A stretch of 31,323 bases of DNA from Saccoglossus kowalevskii (GCF_000003605.2 NW_003124894.1:699794-731116), one strand, 5' to 3'. Counted from the first letter of the stretch, positions 10,001 to 18,522 are shown. Notes: generated by a model from the sequence alone, not told the origin. Made by a program: numbers and translations.

Positions 10001-10751
10001 TAAATCTTTAAGCCTGCATTTTTTTCTTAAATTCTTCAATATTTCTGGAAATGATTTTGGGGCCAAATTTGAGTCAATTTTTACTCAAAAAAATTGGTTA
10101 TTTTTGTCTCAATATTCTGAAGGAAAGTGCAGACTATAACTTGATTATTTTGTGAATTTGTGATGACAAGAGGGAACTGGTGGTGAAAAAGTTAATATTA
10201 ACAAAGTTTTACATAAATAGTATTTGCCACTTCAGTATTCAAATATGAGTTCACCTCAAAATACCAGTGTTGGCATGACTCTTTTTTTTTGCTGAAACGA
10301 ATGTGAATAGCTAATACAACTTTTAATATATTGGTCAAAAAGTTCATTCTTTTGTCTATTTCTATTTTTAAATGTTTTTGTGCCAGGCTACAGTGTTGGA
10401 CATTGAATGTCACTGTTGTCTTGCCTGCCTGTCTGCCTGCCTGCACTGCAAAAAGTTCATTTTTATTCTGATCTCACTCAGGGAATTTGTGATTAGACAA
10501 GAATTGTGTGCCAAAAACAAATGATCCTCTACATAACTATGTGATTGTTTTGTTGACAGATATGCCAGGCGTGTAAAGGAAAGATATCGGCTGACGCGCA
10601 ACGACTGAGCCACAAAGAATTCCATTGGCATGCTAATGAACAATGTTTTTGCTGTTCCAACTGTAATACCAACCTGTTGGGAAAACAGTTCCTGCCCAAG
10701 GCTGGACACATATTCTGTTCAGTCAAATGTAAAAAGGAGGTGCTGTCGTAG
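850..10751 (+). CDS. TES: Testin (PET-LIM-LIM-LIM protein), six 3' coding exons; 5' end outside window
   Basis: Exons: 850-1072, 4073-5389, 6441-6470, 8314-8529, 9522-9680, 10560-10751 (TAG). They join without a frame break to 711 codons plus stop; entry is in phase 2 and all later junctions are phase 0. Order: Cys motif CRNCKCG and PET domain (exons 1-2), Gly/Ala/Gln/Pro repeat linker, basic microexon, LIM1, LIM2, LIM3. The match to vertebrate testin is strong: the exon starts [15 protein letters not shown] and CGRHY lie in LIM1; EYTQAE and [10 protein letters not shown] in LIM2; FCSVKCKK at the end. Known testins act at focal adhesions and along actin, binding zyxin/Ena-VASP partners, with PET-LIM contacts controlling folding. 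Human testin is 421 residues; the excess here is almost all linker. LMCD1, the sister family, has only two LIM domains, so three LIMs favour TES. The initiator exon is not in view. Confidence 0.93.
1291..1517. mobile_element. piggyBac-like MITE, copy 1
   Basis: A 219-bp segment (1295-1513) is flanked on both sides by TTAA, the duplication used by piggyBac transposons. The ends form a short imperfect inverted repeat (left CCTTTCTCGCCC; right end, reversed, CCTTTTCACCACC). There is no coding capacity. The right two thirds recur at about 10015-10191. Assignment to piggyBac rests on TTAA and the CCY ends only. Confidence 0.5.
1757..1913. repeat. 25-bp tandem repeat, six copies
   Basis: The unit CCATAGACTT-GCAGATTATTTTATT starts at 1761, 1786, 1811, 1836, 1861 and 1886. 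The copies are nearly identical; the second carries ACAGA instead of GCAGA. It lies in the 3.0-kb intron inside the PET domain. The near-perfect identity suggests a young or still variable minisatellite. Confidence 0.95.
2411..2444. repeat. CCCCT-rich simple repeat
   Basis: A pyrimidine-only run of CCCCT/CCTCT units in the PET intron. The opposite strand is a G4-rich purine tract. Confidence 0.85.
3484..3942. mobile_element. PIF/Harbinger-type MITE
   Basis: Element 3487-3939 (453 bp) has terminal inverted repeats of about 50 bp. The left end starts GGGACGACGTCAAAAGATCG; the right end is its reverse complement with only about two differences through CCTTTAG. It is flanked by TTA on both sides (3484-3486, 3940-3942), matching the 3-bp TWA duplication of PIF/Harbinger elements. 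There is no transposase, so it is non-autonomous. It lies in the intron that splits the PET domain, about 130 bp before the next exon. The well-matched TIRs point to fairly recent insertion. Confidence 0.82.
4073..5389 (+). CDS. TES: Testin exon: end of PET domain plus giant Gly/Ala/Gln repeat linker
   Basis: The acceptor CTTCGCACAG and donor TGG|GTAAGT give 439 codons in phase 0. Residues 1-85 complete the PET domain ([37 protein letters not shown]), clearly aligned to testin. From about residue 95 the sequence becomes low complexity: Gly, Ala, His, Pro, Gln and Tyr in GxxxGxA heptads, with four exact 21-residue units at 4790-5041. A polyproline stretch (MPPPPPPG, about 5311-5334) lies near the end. 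It lacks the Phe of an FPPPP EVH1 ligand but could bind profilin, WW or SH3 domains. Vertebrate testin has only a short linker here. The repeat frame is open throughout, so it is very likely translated. Confidence 0.92.
4790..5041 (+). repeat. Coding 63-bp tandem repeat, four units
   Basis: Units start at 4790, 4853, 4916 and 4979, each encoding 21 residues of the form [21 protein letters not shown]. Each unit is itself three degenerate heptads. Units 2 and 3 differ at a single base (GGT/GGC in the Gly codon before Tyr), so they arose by recent duplication or conversion. Less regular heptads extend on both sides. Confidence 0.95.
5390..6440 (+). other. Testin intron between linker exon and microexon
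   Basis: It begins GTAAGT and ends TTCATTTCAG. It includes a poly-G run at about 5444-5454. No further exon or mobile element is recognised in it. Confidence 0.85.
6441..6470 (+). CDS. TES: Testin 30-nt microexon, basic peptide before LIM1
   Basis: It is bounded by TTCATTTCAG and GTAAAT, reads [10 protein letters not shown] in the required frame, and is phase 0 on both sides, so including or skipping it keeps the frame. Joined to the next exon it gives KRKGSRKKCCGC, comparable in position and basic character to the EHKRTQYSCYCC segment before LIM1 of human testin. That agreement, plus the good splice sites, is why I accept so short an exon. The basic cluster could be a nuclear-localisation-like or lipid-binding patch (inference). 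Confidence 0.75.
6940..7340. repeat. Degenerate dispersed repeat (mollusc/lophotrochozoan type)
   Basis: It begins TTTTTAGCTCCCCTGCC, followed by CGTCAGCGTCTACTTTA, CCACTTCTTCATGAAG and TTGGGTGGC...AGATTTGTTCA. This succession of landmarks resembles a repeat I recall as common in bivalve and gastropod introns (AGCTCACCTG...CTTCTTCT...TTGGGTGAAGG...AAATTTGTTCA). It is non-coding. Assignment is from memory of the pattern, not from a search. Confidence 0.4.
7392..7468. repeat. (GTGA)n microsatellite
   Basis: Runs of GTGA with occasional GTGTGA interruptions over about 77 bp, inside the intron before LIM1. The apparent Ser/His/Thr-Leu-rich minus-strand reading frame over it is a repeat artefact. 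Confidence 0.95.
8314..8529 (+). CDS. TES: Testin exon: LIM1 domain
   Basis: Acceptor TTTATAG, donor GAG|GTAGGA; 72 codons, phase 0 on both sides. The zinc ligands fit LIM spacing: CCGC (C-x2-C), WHPGC (H-x2-C), FRCGTC (C-x2-C), YCGRH (C-x2-H). The block FAERAG...CWHPGCF...ELLVDLIYF matches testin LIM1 closely. The exon ends with RCAACDE, the first two ligands of LIM2, so the intron falls just inside LIM2. LIM1-2 of testin are reported to pack against the N-terminal half and regulate partner access. Confidence 0.95.
8530..9521 (+). other. Testin intron within LIM2
   Basis: Donor GTAGGA, acceptor TCTCTACAG. It is AT-rich with a short perfect hairpin (TTACAGC-GT-GCTGTAA near 8991-9006). Nothing else is recognised. 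Confidence 0.85.
9522..9680 (+). CDS. TES: Testin exon: LIM2 domain
   Basis: 53 codons between TCTCTACAG and AAG|GTGAGT, phase 0. [20 protein letters not shown] is almost the vertebrate testin sequence. The ligands are H-x2-H-x2-C-x2-C ([11 protein letters not shown]) and C-x2-C (YCLEC), completing the two cysteines from the previous exon. The very high conservation makes this the most diagnostic testin exon in the window. Confidence 0.96.
10000..10195. mobile_element. piggyBac-like MITE, copy 2
   Basis: It shares with copy 1 the run from GCATTTTTTTCTTA through CTCAATATTCTGAAGGAAAG to GAGGGAACTGGTGGTGAAAA, with a right-hand TTAA at 10192-10195. The left end is less clear: TTAA occurs at 10000-10003 and again at 10008-10011, and the first 20-30 bp of copy 1 seem to be missing. 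Both copies lie in introns of the same gene and in the same orientation. Confidence 0.5.
10422..10444. repeat. (CTGC)n short tandem repeat
   Basis: TGCCTGCCTGTCTGCCTGCC pattern read directly, in the last testin intron. Confidence 0.85.
10560..10751 (+). CDS. TES: Testin last exon: LIM3 domain and stop
   Basis: The acceptor GTTGACAG leads into ICQACKGKI; 63 codons, then TAG at 10749-10751. The ligands are CQAC, the WH of [16 protein letters not shown] and FCSVKC. The C-terminus [12 protein letters not shown] corresponds to FCSVECKKRMS of human testin, so the protein end is natural. In vertebrates LIM3 is the part of testin that binds the EVH1 domain of Mena. Confidence 0.95.
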   Translation: MCQACKGKISADAQRLSHKEFHWHANEQCFCCSNCNTNLLGKQFLPKAGHIFCSVKCKKEVLS

Positions 10752-12735
10752 ATGAATACTTTCGCTTTTAGAAATCATGGGATTTTCATAGTGTTGAAGA
10801 TTTTATTTATTCAAAAAAGAAAAATGTTGAAGAGTCTGCTTCTTTCAACTCTAGGTATATAAGTAGTTATATTTTTAAGAATTGAAGCGTATGTAGCAAC
10901 TACTTCCGTTTTTTGTCAGCGTCTCTCGTTGTATAGACCCGCTATGTTCTCAAAGTTGGTTGATATCTTGTTTCTCGATTTGTACAAGAAGACTAATCAC
11001 CTTATCAACTAAAACAGTATGTGATTGGGTCGAAGTTTATTTTAGGAACAGACATTTTGTTTTATTTTGTAGTTTCTGAATGAATAATTTGAATCAAAAA
11101 TTCAAAAAATAAAAAATGGAAATAATGCTTGTAAATATATGAATGTTATCAGCGTTGCATATAATACTTACATATTTCTGTTCTGCTTGCTATATTCAGT
11201 TTTCCAAAAACATTTCCTTATTTTTGTTTTAAACGGAGTTAAAAAAAATGTATTTATTGTACATTTGCCAACTTTTCTGTAACCTGTCTAATATGCCAGC
11301 ATGTATACCTGTAAATGTAAGTGACGTCACCTCAACCTTTGTATATTTTCTAATCTAAATCAATTTCAGCGACAGTACCCGATGCTGAAAAATCACTTAT
11401 GGCTATGGGTATAAGTTATTTATTAAATCACCCTTTGAGTACCAAAGTTAACACTAGTCACCCTTTAACAAGATGATTTATAACAACACCCCCCCCCCCC
11501 CCCAGTAATGTTGATCAAGACTTGTAGGCAATATTAAATATTTTGTTCAAAATTATAGAAAAATGTAAAGGGGTGCTGTTCACTGCTACGTATTTCATCT
11601 CTATAAACGAAATAACTTTTTTCAGACTTTCCATTAAATGCCATATAAAGCATAAACCATTTTTGTTAAATTGAACCTTGTATGCTTGAATTATTTTATA
11701 ATGAAGTAATAATGTCAGATGAAATGAGTACAAAGTCTGTATGAGTAGTATTTTACTGAGTAAACTCCAGTATGATTTTTGCCGCAATGCCTGAGTTACT
11801 TGACAAATCGGTTAGCAGTAGCTAATAAGTTATCAGTGAGTCCTGTATTATATCTCTTGTCTTTCAAATACAAGGCGTGACATGTGTACCGGTACATGTA
11901 GTATAGTGTAGTATAGTATGAAAACAACCGCACCCACTTTGATGCCTTACATCTTGTAAGTTGTATAGAACTGTTTATCTACAGTATTGTCTTCATTAGA
12001 AGCACTTATTTTAATGCATTAGCAGCAGAAAACTTCCAAATAAATGGGGGAAAATGCCGTCAACATGTCATTTGTTAATGACCTGTTAGTTCGCTGAAAT
12101 CCCTTCAAAACAATGCCTTTGATTTTGGCTCGTGCGTACCTTTATTTAAAATGGTCTTCTAATAGAGTAAATACTGTACTTCCGTTATCAGCATTATGGT
12201 GTGCGATTTCAAAATTTACTTTGTGTTCAGAGTTCAATATTGTAGACTCTGTCAGAGATTTTCTCAGTATGTAGTTGTAAGATAATTTTAAAAACTTCCA
12301 AGAATTTAAAATTTAAGCGTAAAACTCAAAACTGATATATTTACTAATACTGCCCTCTGTTGAAATTTCTTAAAAAGATCAAAAATTATGAGAAACTAAA
12401 GTTTTCACTGCTTGGACTTTCCACTATTTGATGATTTAACAGAGTTAACTAGGTCACAATTTTGCTAAAAGTCTGTCACTTAATTCTGGTTACCTCCCTC
12501 TTGTATTGTGGGTCTCCCCTATTATAGTGTGAACATGTTGCCTAGATTATGCTCATACAGTCTGTGGGTGACAGCGATTGTCTGATGAATATATACAGTT
12601 TTGCTAATTTAAATATGCTAATTTTCATGACAGTTGTATGTTCTCTGCACACTCTCGGTCGATAGCTGCGGGAGAGATGATGTGTAACCGCTCCCCATTC
12701 TTGATAATGTTGAAATAAATTTACATTGACAACGT
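10752..12735 (+). other. TES: Probable 3' UTR of the testin gene; end uncertain
   Basis: Non-coding AT-rich sequence follows the stop. AATAAA hexamers occur at 11108-11113, 12039-12044 and 12714-12719; the last sits in GTTGAAATAAATTTAC, which reads like a cleavage context. A TGACGTCA octamer lies near 11322-11329 and a poly-C run at 11489-11503. The transcript end cannot be fixed without cDNA. Confidence 0.4.
11489..11503. repeat. Poly-C tract
   Basis: About 15 consecutive C residues after AACAA; a homopolymer prone to length error in assemblies. Confidence 0.9.
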
Positions 12736-13403
12736 GTCGAGACTATTATGGAGAAAGAACCCACAAAATAAAAGGTAACCACGCTAGTGATGCTGTGTAT
12801 ATCAGACTGGCATGTAGTGAAATTGTCATCACTACATAACTTCGCGATTTACACAGTCTCTTGAAGTGCATAACAAATTATCTGTAGCGATTACACCCTA
12901 ATTTTCAGTTTCCAGTCATACTAACTTCATTTGACTTGATATTAGAAAACATGTTGGTCAGAGTAAAAGCTTAAATAGTGAATTTTACTTTCCAAAGGTT
13001 TATTTTGTGTGAAGCTAAATATTGCGTCATGTTCACCTTTAACCTTGTAAAAAACTGTAACTCTAGAGGGCAGTAGTACATTAATTTAAACTAATCAACC
13101 AATCATTCTTTATAATATTTTTATTTTCCATCTAGAAGCTTCAAATTCTGGTGAAGTGGATACAATTTAATGTTTTCTATTTTCAAAGTTAAAAAGTTTT
13201 GAATGAGAGACAAACTGGAATTCCTATGGCGTTAACAGCTAAGCGATTTAGCGTTCTTTCAGAGAAATCATTATCTATTGGCTGGTAGACTTTAGTGGTG
13301 GTTGAGGTAATAACTTTGTTTGTATATTTGCTGTGTTTTATTGTCTCACTGCAGGATTTCCACTGATCAAGAATGATATTGGTGCCTGAAAATTTGACAT
13401 GTT
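12736..13403. other. Intergenic, nothing recognised
   Basis: AT-rich single-copy-looking sequence between the testin 3' region and the left edge of the duplicated array. No homology to the array units or to known elements is apparent by eye. Confidence 0.6.
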
Positions 13404-14177
13404 CTTCCAAGTTTTAATAATTCAATAAAAATACATGTATACAAATAAAACAACCAGTTGATGTGTGCATTTTCAATTACTCTGTACAAGTGGTGGTTGC
13501 AATTGCTTTCGCACTTACTTAAAGGAATGGTAATTTGTTGTCACTGTGCAATAATCAGTACATCCTCTTTTTCTACAACTTTACTTACAGCATTTATACC
13601 CTGCCTGTCGCTCACAAAAATATCGTAATTGGTTCGATGTCCTTCATTCTTTCCCCACATTTTTGGGATTTTTTCTATTTTTCATAAAAGTAAAATACAC
13701 ATGTACTGTAGTTCATAAAGCCAGACCTTTTTTATTTCATGTTTCTCGGGTTTTTATAAGGCACATTTTGTGAGGAAGGCGGGGAAAAAAATATATTTTT
13801 TTTCCCCATTACATTTATGTGATTCTCAAAGAATTGTAAGTAAGATCATTGATTCAAGAGAAGAAATGAAATAAAATTTTATTCCATGTACATGTATAAT
13901 CTTGTTTCTCATCTGCGCAAGACTTTGGTGCTTTGATCATGATATTCCCACGAAAATGCAACTTGGATTTGCTAAAAATAATTTTTTAGTAATTTTTTGC
14001 TTCGGCTCCTGTTCATTCGGCGGGTTCGCGAAACAATGGATAATACTAGTAAAAGTCTGGCCAAATGAGCTGCAGCAGTTGCTTGATGTCTTCTCTGAGT
14101 GAGGGCGCTGTTTCTGACCTGGCATTATACATTCAACTCTGAATGAAGCCTTATATTTCCTCTTTGATTTGATTTTA

Positions 14178-14350
14178 TTTATTATTGATTGTTTATTAAG
14201 GGATGAATCAGTAAAAATTAAATCCAATGAAAATATATTTTTTCCTGCTTTATTTTCAAAATTCGTTAAAAATAAACATCCTACAAAACAGCCAGATTTT
14301 CTTCAGCGAAAATTAATTCCAGCTAAAAAAACGTATTTTACAATACGTGA
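14178..14350. repeat. Local direct repeat, left copy
   Basis: TATTGATTGTTTAT...AAGGGATGAATCA..TAAAAATTAAATCCAATGAAAA recurs at about 14562-14730, with the palindrome-ended element between the two copies. Unit 3 has only one copy (about 21490-21650). The motif family reappears loosely at 31130-31290. Confidence 0.8.
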
Positions 14351-14358
14351 TTAGAATG

Positions 14359-14565
14359 TAGACAGTCCTCGGGCCTAATGTAATTGTGTTTCCTAGACAT
14401 TCGAACGCCGTAGACGTTTGATGGGAAATGCGAAACATTTCATGCGTCGGAACTCCATACTTCCTGTCCCGGCGTTTGCAATTTATTCACGCTTATTACG
14501 TTTATACACAATATGTATTAATAATAACAGATTAATATTAGGTACGACCGACTGTCGACAGTCTA
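14359..14565. mobile_element. Palindrome-ended MITE, copy A
   Basis: About 207 bp, roughly 85% similar by eye to copy B at 15664-15888: same AGTCCTCG start, CATTCGAACGCCG, TGATGGGAAATG, GTCCCGGCGTT and AATATTAGGTACGA blocks. The right end carries the full palindrome GACTGTCGACAGTC; at the left end the central TGTCGAC is missing (TAGACAGTCC). No clear target duplication is seen. Confidence 0.7.
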
Positions 14566-15655
14566 TTATTGATTGTTTATTCTCGATTAAGGGATGAATC
14601 AATAAAAATTAAATCCAATGAAAATGTATTTTTTCCTATTTTATATTTTCAAAATTCGCTAAAAACAACCTTCATATAAAACAGCCAAAATTTCTTCAGC
14701 GAAAATAACGTATTTTACAATACTTTGTGATGTATGTTTAGGAATTAGTGATAAATATCCATAAACGTTTCAATCAATGATGAGATTATTTGTTATTATT
14801 TTCCATGTGATGAGTGGATGGATATGCGAGGGTATGTAATTTAATTATTTTAACTGCCTGAGTGCAACCAAGCGATGTAGTCTTTACGAGGTTACGCCAT
14901 TGAGTCCACATGCGTCCAGCCCGTGTCCTGTACTCTCATCGCTGAAATGAAATATCATACCTATAGTATAGCGCGATGCCGGAGGAAATGACTGTTTCGT
15001 GTCTCTTCAATAAGCGTCATGTGCAGGTATTGCACATTTCAGGATGAATAATTTGGTCGAAGCAATTTACAATCCGACTATCTGTGGACAGAATGCATAA
15101 CAGAATGCATTTATTTTTTGAAAATAAAATTACTAGTACATACCAAAGAACTTATTTAGTAAATATGAAGCTCGCTAACAGCCTGGCAACTTTACTCCGT
15201 TGAAAATTTAGATTATTATGGATATGTAAGTACACCTATGAATCTGTCAAAACTGTCTGTCATTGATATCACTGATTTTTTTTTTATATACCGTATATAT
15301 TTTCGGAAATATGTTGTATCGAAAAGAATTATGCTTTTCAAAGTTGTTTTTTAGCTGCTTTAAAGGGTGGTAGTCATCGTGCCGCGTCCTGTTCAATATG
15401 GGACTCATAGCGACGTATACAACGCGTGTAAAATACATTGTTTATTTTACATGAAATTCGAACACGCGCTGCGCGACGACCTCTGCGCTTTAACATCCGC
15501 AAACTCAAATTCTTTCACCAATGCTTCTCGCATACAAGATTTGCATATAATCTCTTGCTTGTTGTTTGATAAATTTCCAATAAAATATTATGTGAGTGTG
15601 TAAATGACGTTAATCCGGCATTTGCCATTTATACGCTCAAATATATATATTTTTT

Positions 15656-15896
15656 TACATAACTAGACTGTCGACAGTCCTCGAGCTTAATGAAATTGTG
15701 TATCCTAGACATTCAAACGCCGAAGGCGTTTGATGGGAAATGTGAAGCATTTCACGCGAGGGACTTTAACGGCACTTCATATTTTCTGTCCCGGCGTTCG
15801 CAATTTATTCACGCCTATTACGTTTATACACAATATTTATTAATAATAACAGATTAATATTAGGTACGATCGACTGTCGACAGTCTAGTACATAAC
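15656..15896. mobile_element. Palindrome-ended MITE, copy B, with 8-bp target duplication
   Basis: Element 15664-15888 (225 bp) has both ends carrying the perfect palindrome GACTGTCGACAGTC within the inverted repeat CTAGACTGTCGACAGTC. It is flanked by TACATAAC on both sides (15656-15663, 15889-15896). The related unit 3 has a single TACATAAC (about 22396-22403) and no element, which supports an insertion. An 8-bp duplication is usual for hAT and P superfamilies; the family is otherwise unassigned. Confidence 0.72.
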
Positions 15897-16218
15897 ATGT
15901 GCATAGTATTATTCTTCATTGTTTTCAGAAATAGGTGTGCGAAAAAAATGATGGTAACATAATAAATATACACGATAATACTGCAACTATAAAAAAAAAA
16001 TACATCATTGTATAATACAAACAATACAGCATAGGGCAGGTGATTGGACAAATGTGGTGGTGCCTGTACCTAGCATGAAGCTAGCTTGTACTACAGTAAT
16101 TCATACACCGTATTAGTCGTGTATGTACTTACATAAACGGCAGAGGTGTGTCTACGGACAAAATAAAAATCCTCGGTATTATAATGACGCACTATACAAT
16201 ATAAACAATATGGAACCA

Positions 16219-17055
16219 TTATTTTTCAAACATCATCCACACCACAAGATCTTTATGTTTTTTGCCTCGCAATTTCTCAGCGCCTTTCTCGAATACAGTG
16301 TTTGTAAGTTTAAAATAAAAATAAGGTATTTCCTTTTTATTTGTTATTTCCATGGCAAGTGTTCCCATGATAATGGAGGCGAACCCATTTCTACGATACG
16401 CAGGTTCGCAGTAACCCATTCCAATGTCCCCCATCTCCTTGTGTACTCCCCACGCCACTGGCTGATTGGCGGGGTTGTATATCGCCGCTGATGAACAGTA
16501 TTTAAGTGTCTTCGAAAGCCGAGGATGAGGAAAATCGTGCGTCCAGTGGCTCGTTAACAGTGAAACGTGTCTGGGTAGTAAAGGCCCCTTCCTGAAACCT
16601 TCAGGGAGGACAGCGTTTGCGGCTCTCTCCAATTTCCTTTTGTCGTGCAGGGAAAACAACTGACGCATTTCGACCACAGTCGGTTGGAAGCCATTCTTAA
16701 CACACGTCTCGGTTACAATGTCCATACTTACTTTGGCTATTCCTTCAAAAATTATTCGGTCCTGTTTGCAGTCTAACAGACCGAGCATATTTAGCAACGT
16801 GCTAAGGCTCCTATTGTCAGTTGAAAAAGCAAAACACGTTGTCAAGGGAGACGAGCAATAGTCACGTGATACCCCCAGTACCGCCGTACACTTGGCAACA
16901 TCAAACGTATCTGTGTATACCTGGATGCAAGGCCATGTATTGTTTGTTTTTAAACTATTTTTGATCATCCAGTAGACATGACCGCTTGCAGGCATCCATT
17001 TTCTCAAACGATGGAGAATGTCCGGTAATTTGGCCACCGTCACCTTCATCGCCAT
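16219..17055 (-). CDS. Glycine N-acyltransferase-like protein (GLYAT family), copy 1
   Basis: 278 codons plus stop without introns. GLYAT enzymes move an acyl group from acyl-CoA to the amine of glycine or a related acceptor, for detoxification. Family signs: GHVYWMIKN near residue 25 (compare VYGTVFHINH of human GLYAT), WPC at 41, LLDCKQD at 93-98 (family NWKQ), HVSLLTSHW before the C-terminal GNAT domain, PVAW at 199-202 (family PVSW), GDIGM at 209-213 and PAYRRNGFA at 218-226, which contains an R-x-x-G-x-A CoA-binding motif. Length is close to human GLYAT (296). No signal peptide or clear membrane segment is seen. ATG context CAAAATGG is favourable. About 90% identical to the other two copies. 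Family call is by motif, the substrate is unknown. Confidence 0.85.
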   Translation of the reverse strand: MAMKVTVAKLPDILHRLRKWMPASGHVYWMIKNSLKTNNTWPCIQVYTDTFDVAKCTAVLGVSRDYCSSPLTTCFAFSTDNRSLSTLLNMLGLLDCKQDRIIFEGIAKVSMDIVTETCVKNGFQPTVVEMRQLFSLHDKRKLERAANAVLPEGFRKGPLLPRHVSLLTSHWTHDFPHPRLSKTLKYCSSAAIYNPANQPVAWGVHKEMGDIGMGYCEPAYRRNGFASIIMGTLAMEITNKKEIPYFYFKLTNTVFEKGAEKLRGKKHKDLVVWMMFEK

Positions 17056-17058
17056 TTT

Positions 17059-17640
17059 GCTAGAGAATGGAATAAAACTTTCTTGTTTAATAAAATGTAG
17101 AATAGTTTCCGCAGGTTGATAATATATATATCGTAAGGTAAGTGGTGAGATCAGTTGGAAAATGAATCAAATAAGGACAAGTAAATAACTAATTAAAGAT
17201 AGATAGAACAACTACTTATATACATAATTGGAACAGTTTGTTTTTCACTCTGATACTTTTATGTAACGGACAGAAACGTGGTACTTAAGATTAATAAGTT
17301 TGGATTTGTTCGCATATTTTTGCTCATATGAAAGTGATAATATATTCTTCCAATATTTGCTCAGTATAAAAAAGTACTATCAAGGAGTAGTAAATATTGT
17401 ATTTGCTCTCTAAGCACGTATTGATGCATTATTTTGCTGAAAACTATCAGTATATTTTTTCCTAAAATTGTGGTATATAATATATATTTTACACCAATCT
17501 AAAGACACTTATCAGCATTGATGCTTGAAATCAAAACATACCGTTATAAGAGGAAAGCAATAGGGTGTCCAATTTCTGGTTTGAGGGCGCACTTCTAAAT
17601 CAGAGTTCCTGAATAAAGTCGCCCACTTCTATTTATACAT
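17059..17640 (-). promoter_or_regulatory. Candidate TATA promoter and 5' UTR intron of GLYAT-like copy 1
   Basis: On the minus strand TATAAAT lies at 17637-17631. A donor-like CG|GTATGT begins at 17541, and an acceptor-like ATTCCATTCTCTAG ends at 17060, four bases before the ATG. This predicts a short non-coding exon of about 60-70 nt and an intron of 482 nt. The same TATA and acceptor are kept in copies 2 and 3, but their donor reads GTTTGT. Splicing is inferred. Confidence 0.35.
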
Positions 17641-18382
17641 GGGTCATGTCCCGGGGTCATGTACAGTTATCACTGCCAGCTCTGACAGATGGACGAAGCC
17701 TACAACCCTGTAATACAATAGTGGCTAATAAACGTACAAAAATTAAACCGTGAGTTGTCACTCCCGGACCGATTTCGACCGCAATTTCAAGTTCGGAAAT
17801 TGGCGCTGAACTGAACCAGCCTCGTGTACTCTGGAAATATTTCAGTCTATACGATATAATGTATTATTTGGGTGACAAGTGACTTTGGCTGTACTTAACG
17901 ACACCACTACGTAGCTGTTGGTGATGACCTATACAACTCAGAACGGTGTTCACCCCGGATTTGACGTTGAATAAGACAAACTAAAGACAACTTGAAGTTT
18001 ACGATAAACCCGTGTATTCATTTTAAAATTTCGAATAATCGTACAGAAAATAATGTTCGATGTTACCTTAATGCGAAGACTCGGAGTCCCGGACTATTTT
18101 GCAACTAGCGACTGTACAATCACATCCTTATACGCAAACCTTCTTTGCTTTCATGCTGTACTTTGCACTCATTTGACCTTTGACACGAAATACCATTCCA
18201 CCGTAGAGGATATACAATATGGTATATATTACTCTCCGGTATAGAATATACAATATCCATAAAAAATAATTCGTTTGTTTTGTACTGTAAATTATAGTTT
18301 ATTTATCTTTAATAAAGTGAAATTACATTGATAATGTATCTGGGGAAAACTTATATTAGTCATATCTATCTTCCAATCAATG

Positions 18383-18522
18383 TCGCTCCCCCCAAATCAA
18401 ACTGAAACCCTTTGTGTCAGCAAAATTTGCCCTTCAAAATACAGGAAATAGCGTTTCAGAGGGTCTAGATTTTGGATCTCGCCCCTCATGCAAAATGTCG
18501 TGCCGCCGCCTCTGCTAACATA
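18383..18522. mobile_element. Truncated hAT-like MITE (right part) in unit 2
   Basis: Matches the MITE at about 22605-22806 from CGCTCCCC to the right terminus GTGCCGCCGCCTCTGCTAAC. The left terminus is missing because the unit starts inside the element. Confidence 0.55.

Larger units (their letters stand above)
9681..10559 (+). other. Testin intron between LIM2 and LIM3
   Basis: GTGAGT to GTTGACAG. It contains the second copy of the TTAA-ended MITE (about 10004-10191) and a CTGC microsatellite at 10422-10444. Confidence 0.85.
13404..18381. repeat. Segmental duplication, unit 1 (about 5.0 kb)
   Basis: Starts at CTTCCAAGTTTTAATAATTC, repeated at 21097. It shares with unit 3 the blocks at 13404-13717, 14067-14180, about 14566-15600 and 15889-16060, and with both other units the GLYAT-like gene and its upstream flank. 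It ends at TTCCAATCAATG, where the (TCAA)n of the other units begins. Unit-1-specific sequence includes 13718-14066, a local duplication and two palindrome-ended elements. Confidence 0.85.

Noticed and set aside
12560-12600. Hammerhead-like CTGATGA
   Set aside because: No GAAA core or flanking helices at the required spacing.
13620-13645. tRNA-like B box (GGTTCGATGTC), also near 21300
   Set aside because: No matching A box or cloverleaf upstream; the resemblance is partial and simply shared by duplication.
16123-16491. Plus-strand frame over the 3' end of GLYAT-like copy 1, and its equivalents at 18743 and 23027
   Set aside because: They are antisense shadows of the conserved minus-strand GLYAT-like coding sequence.
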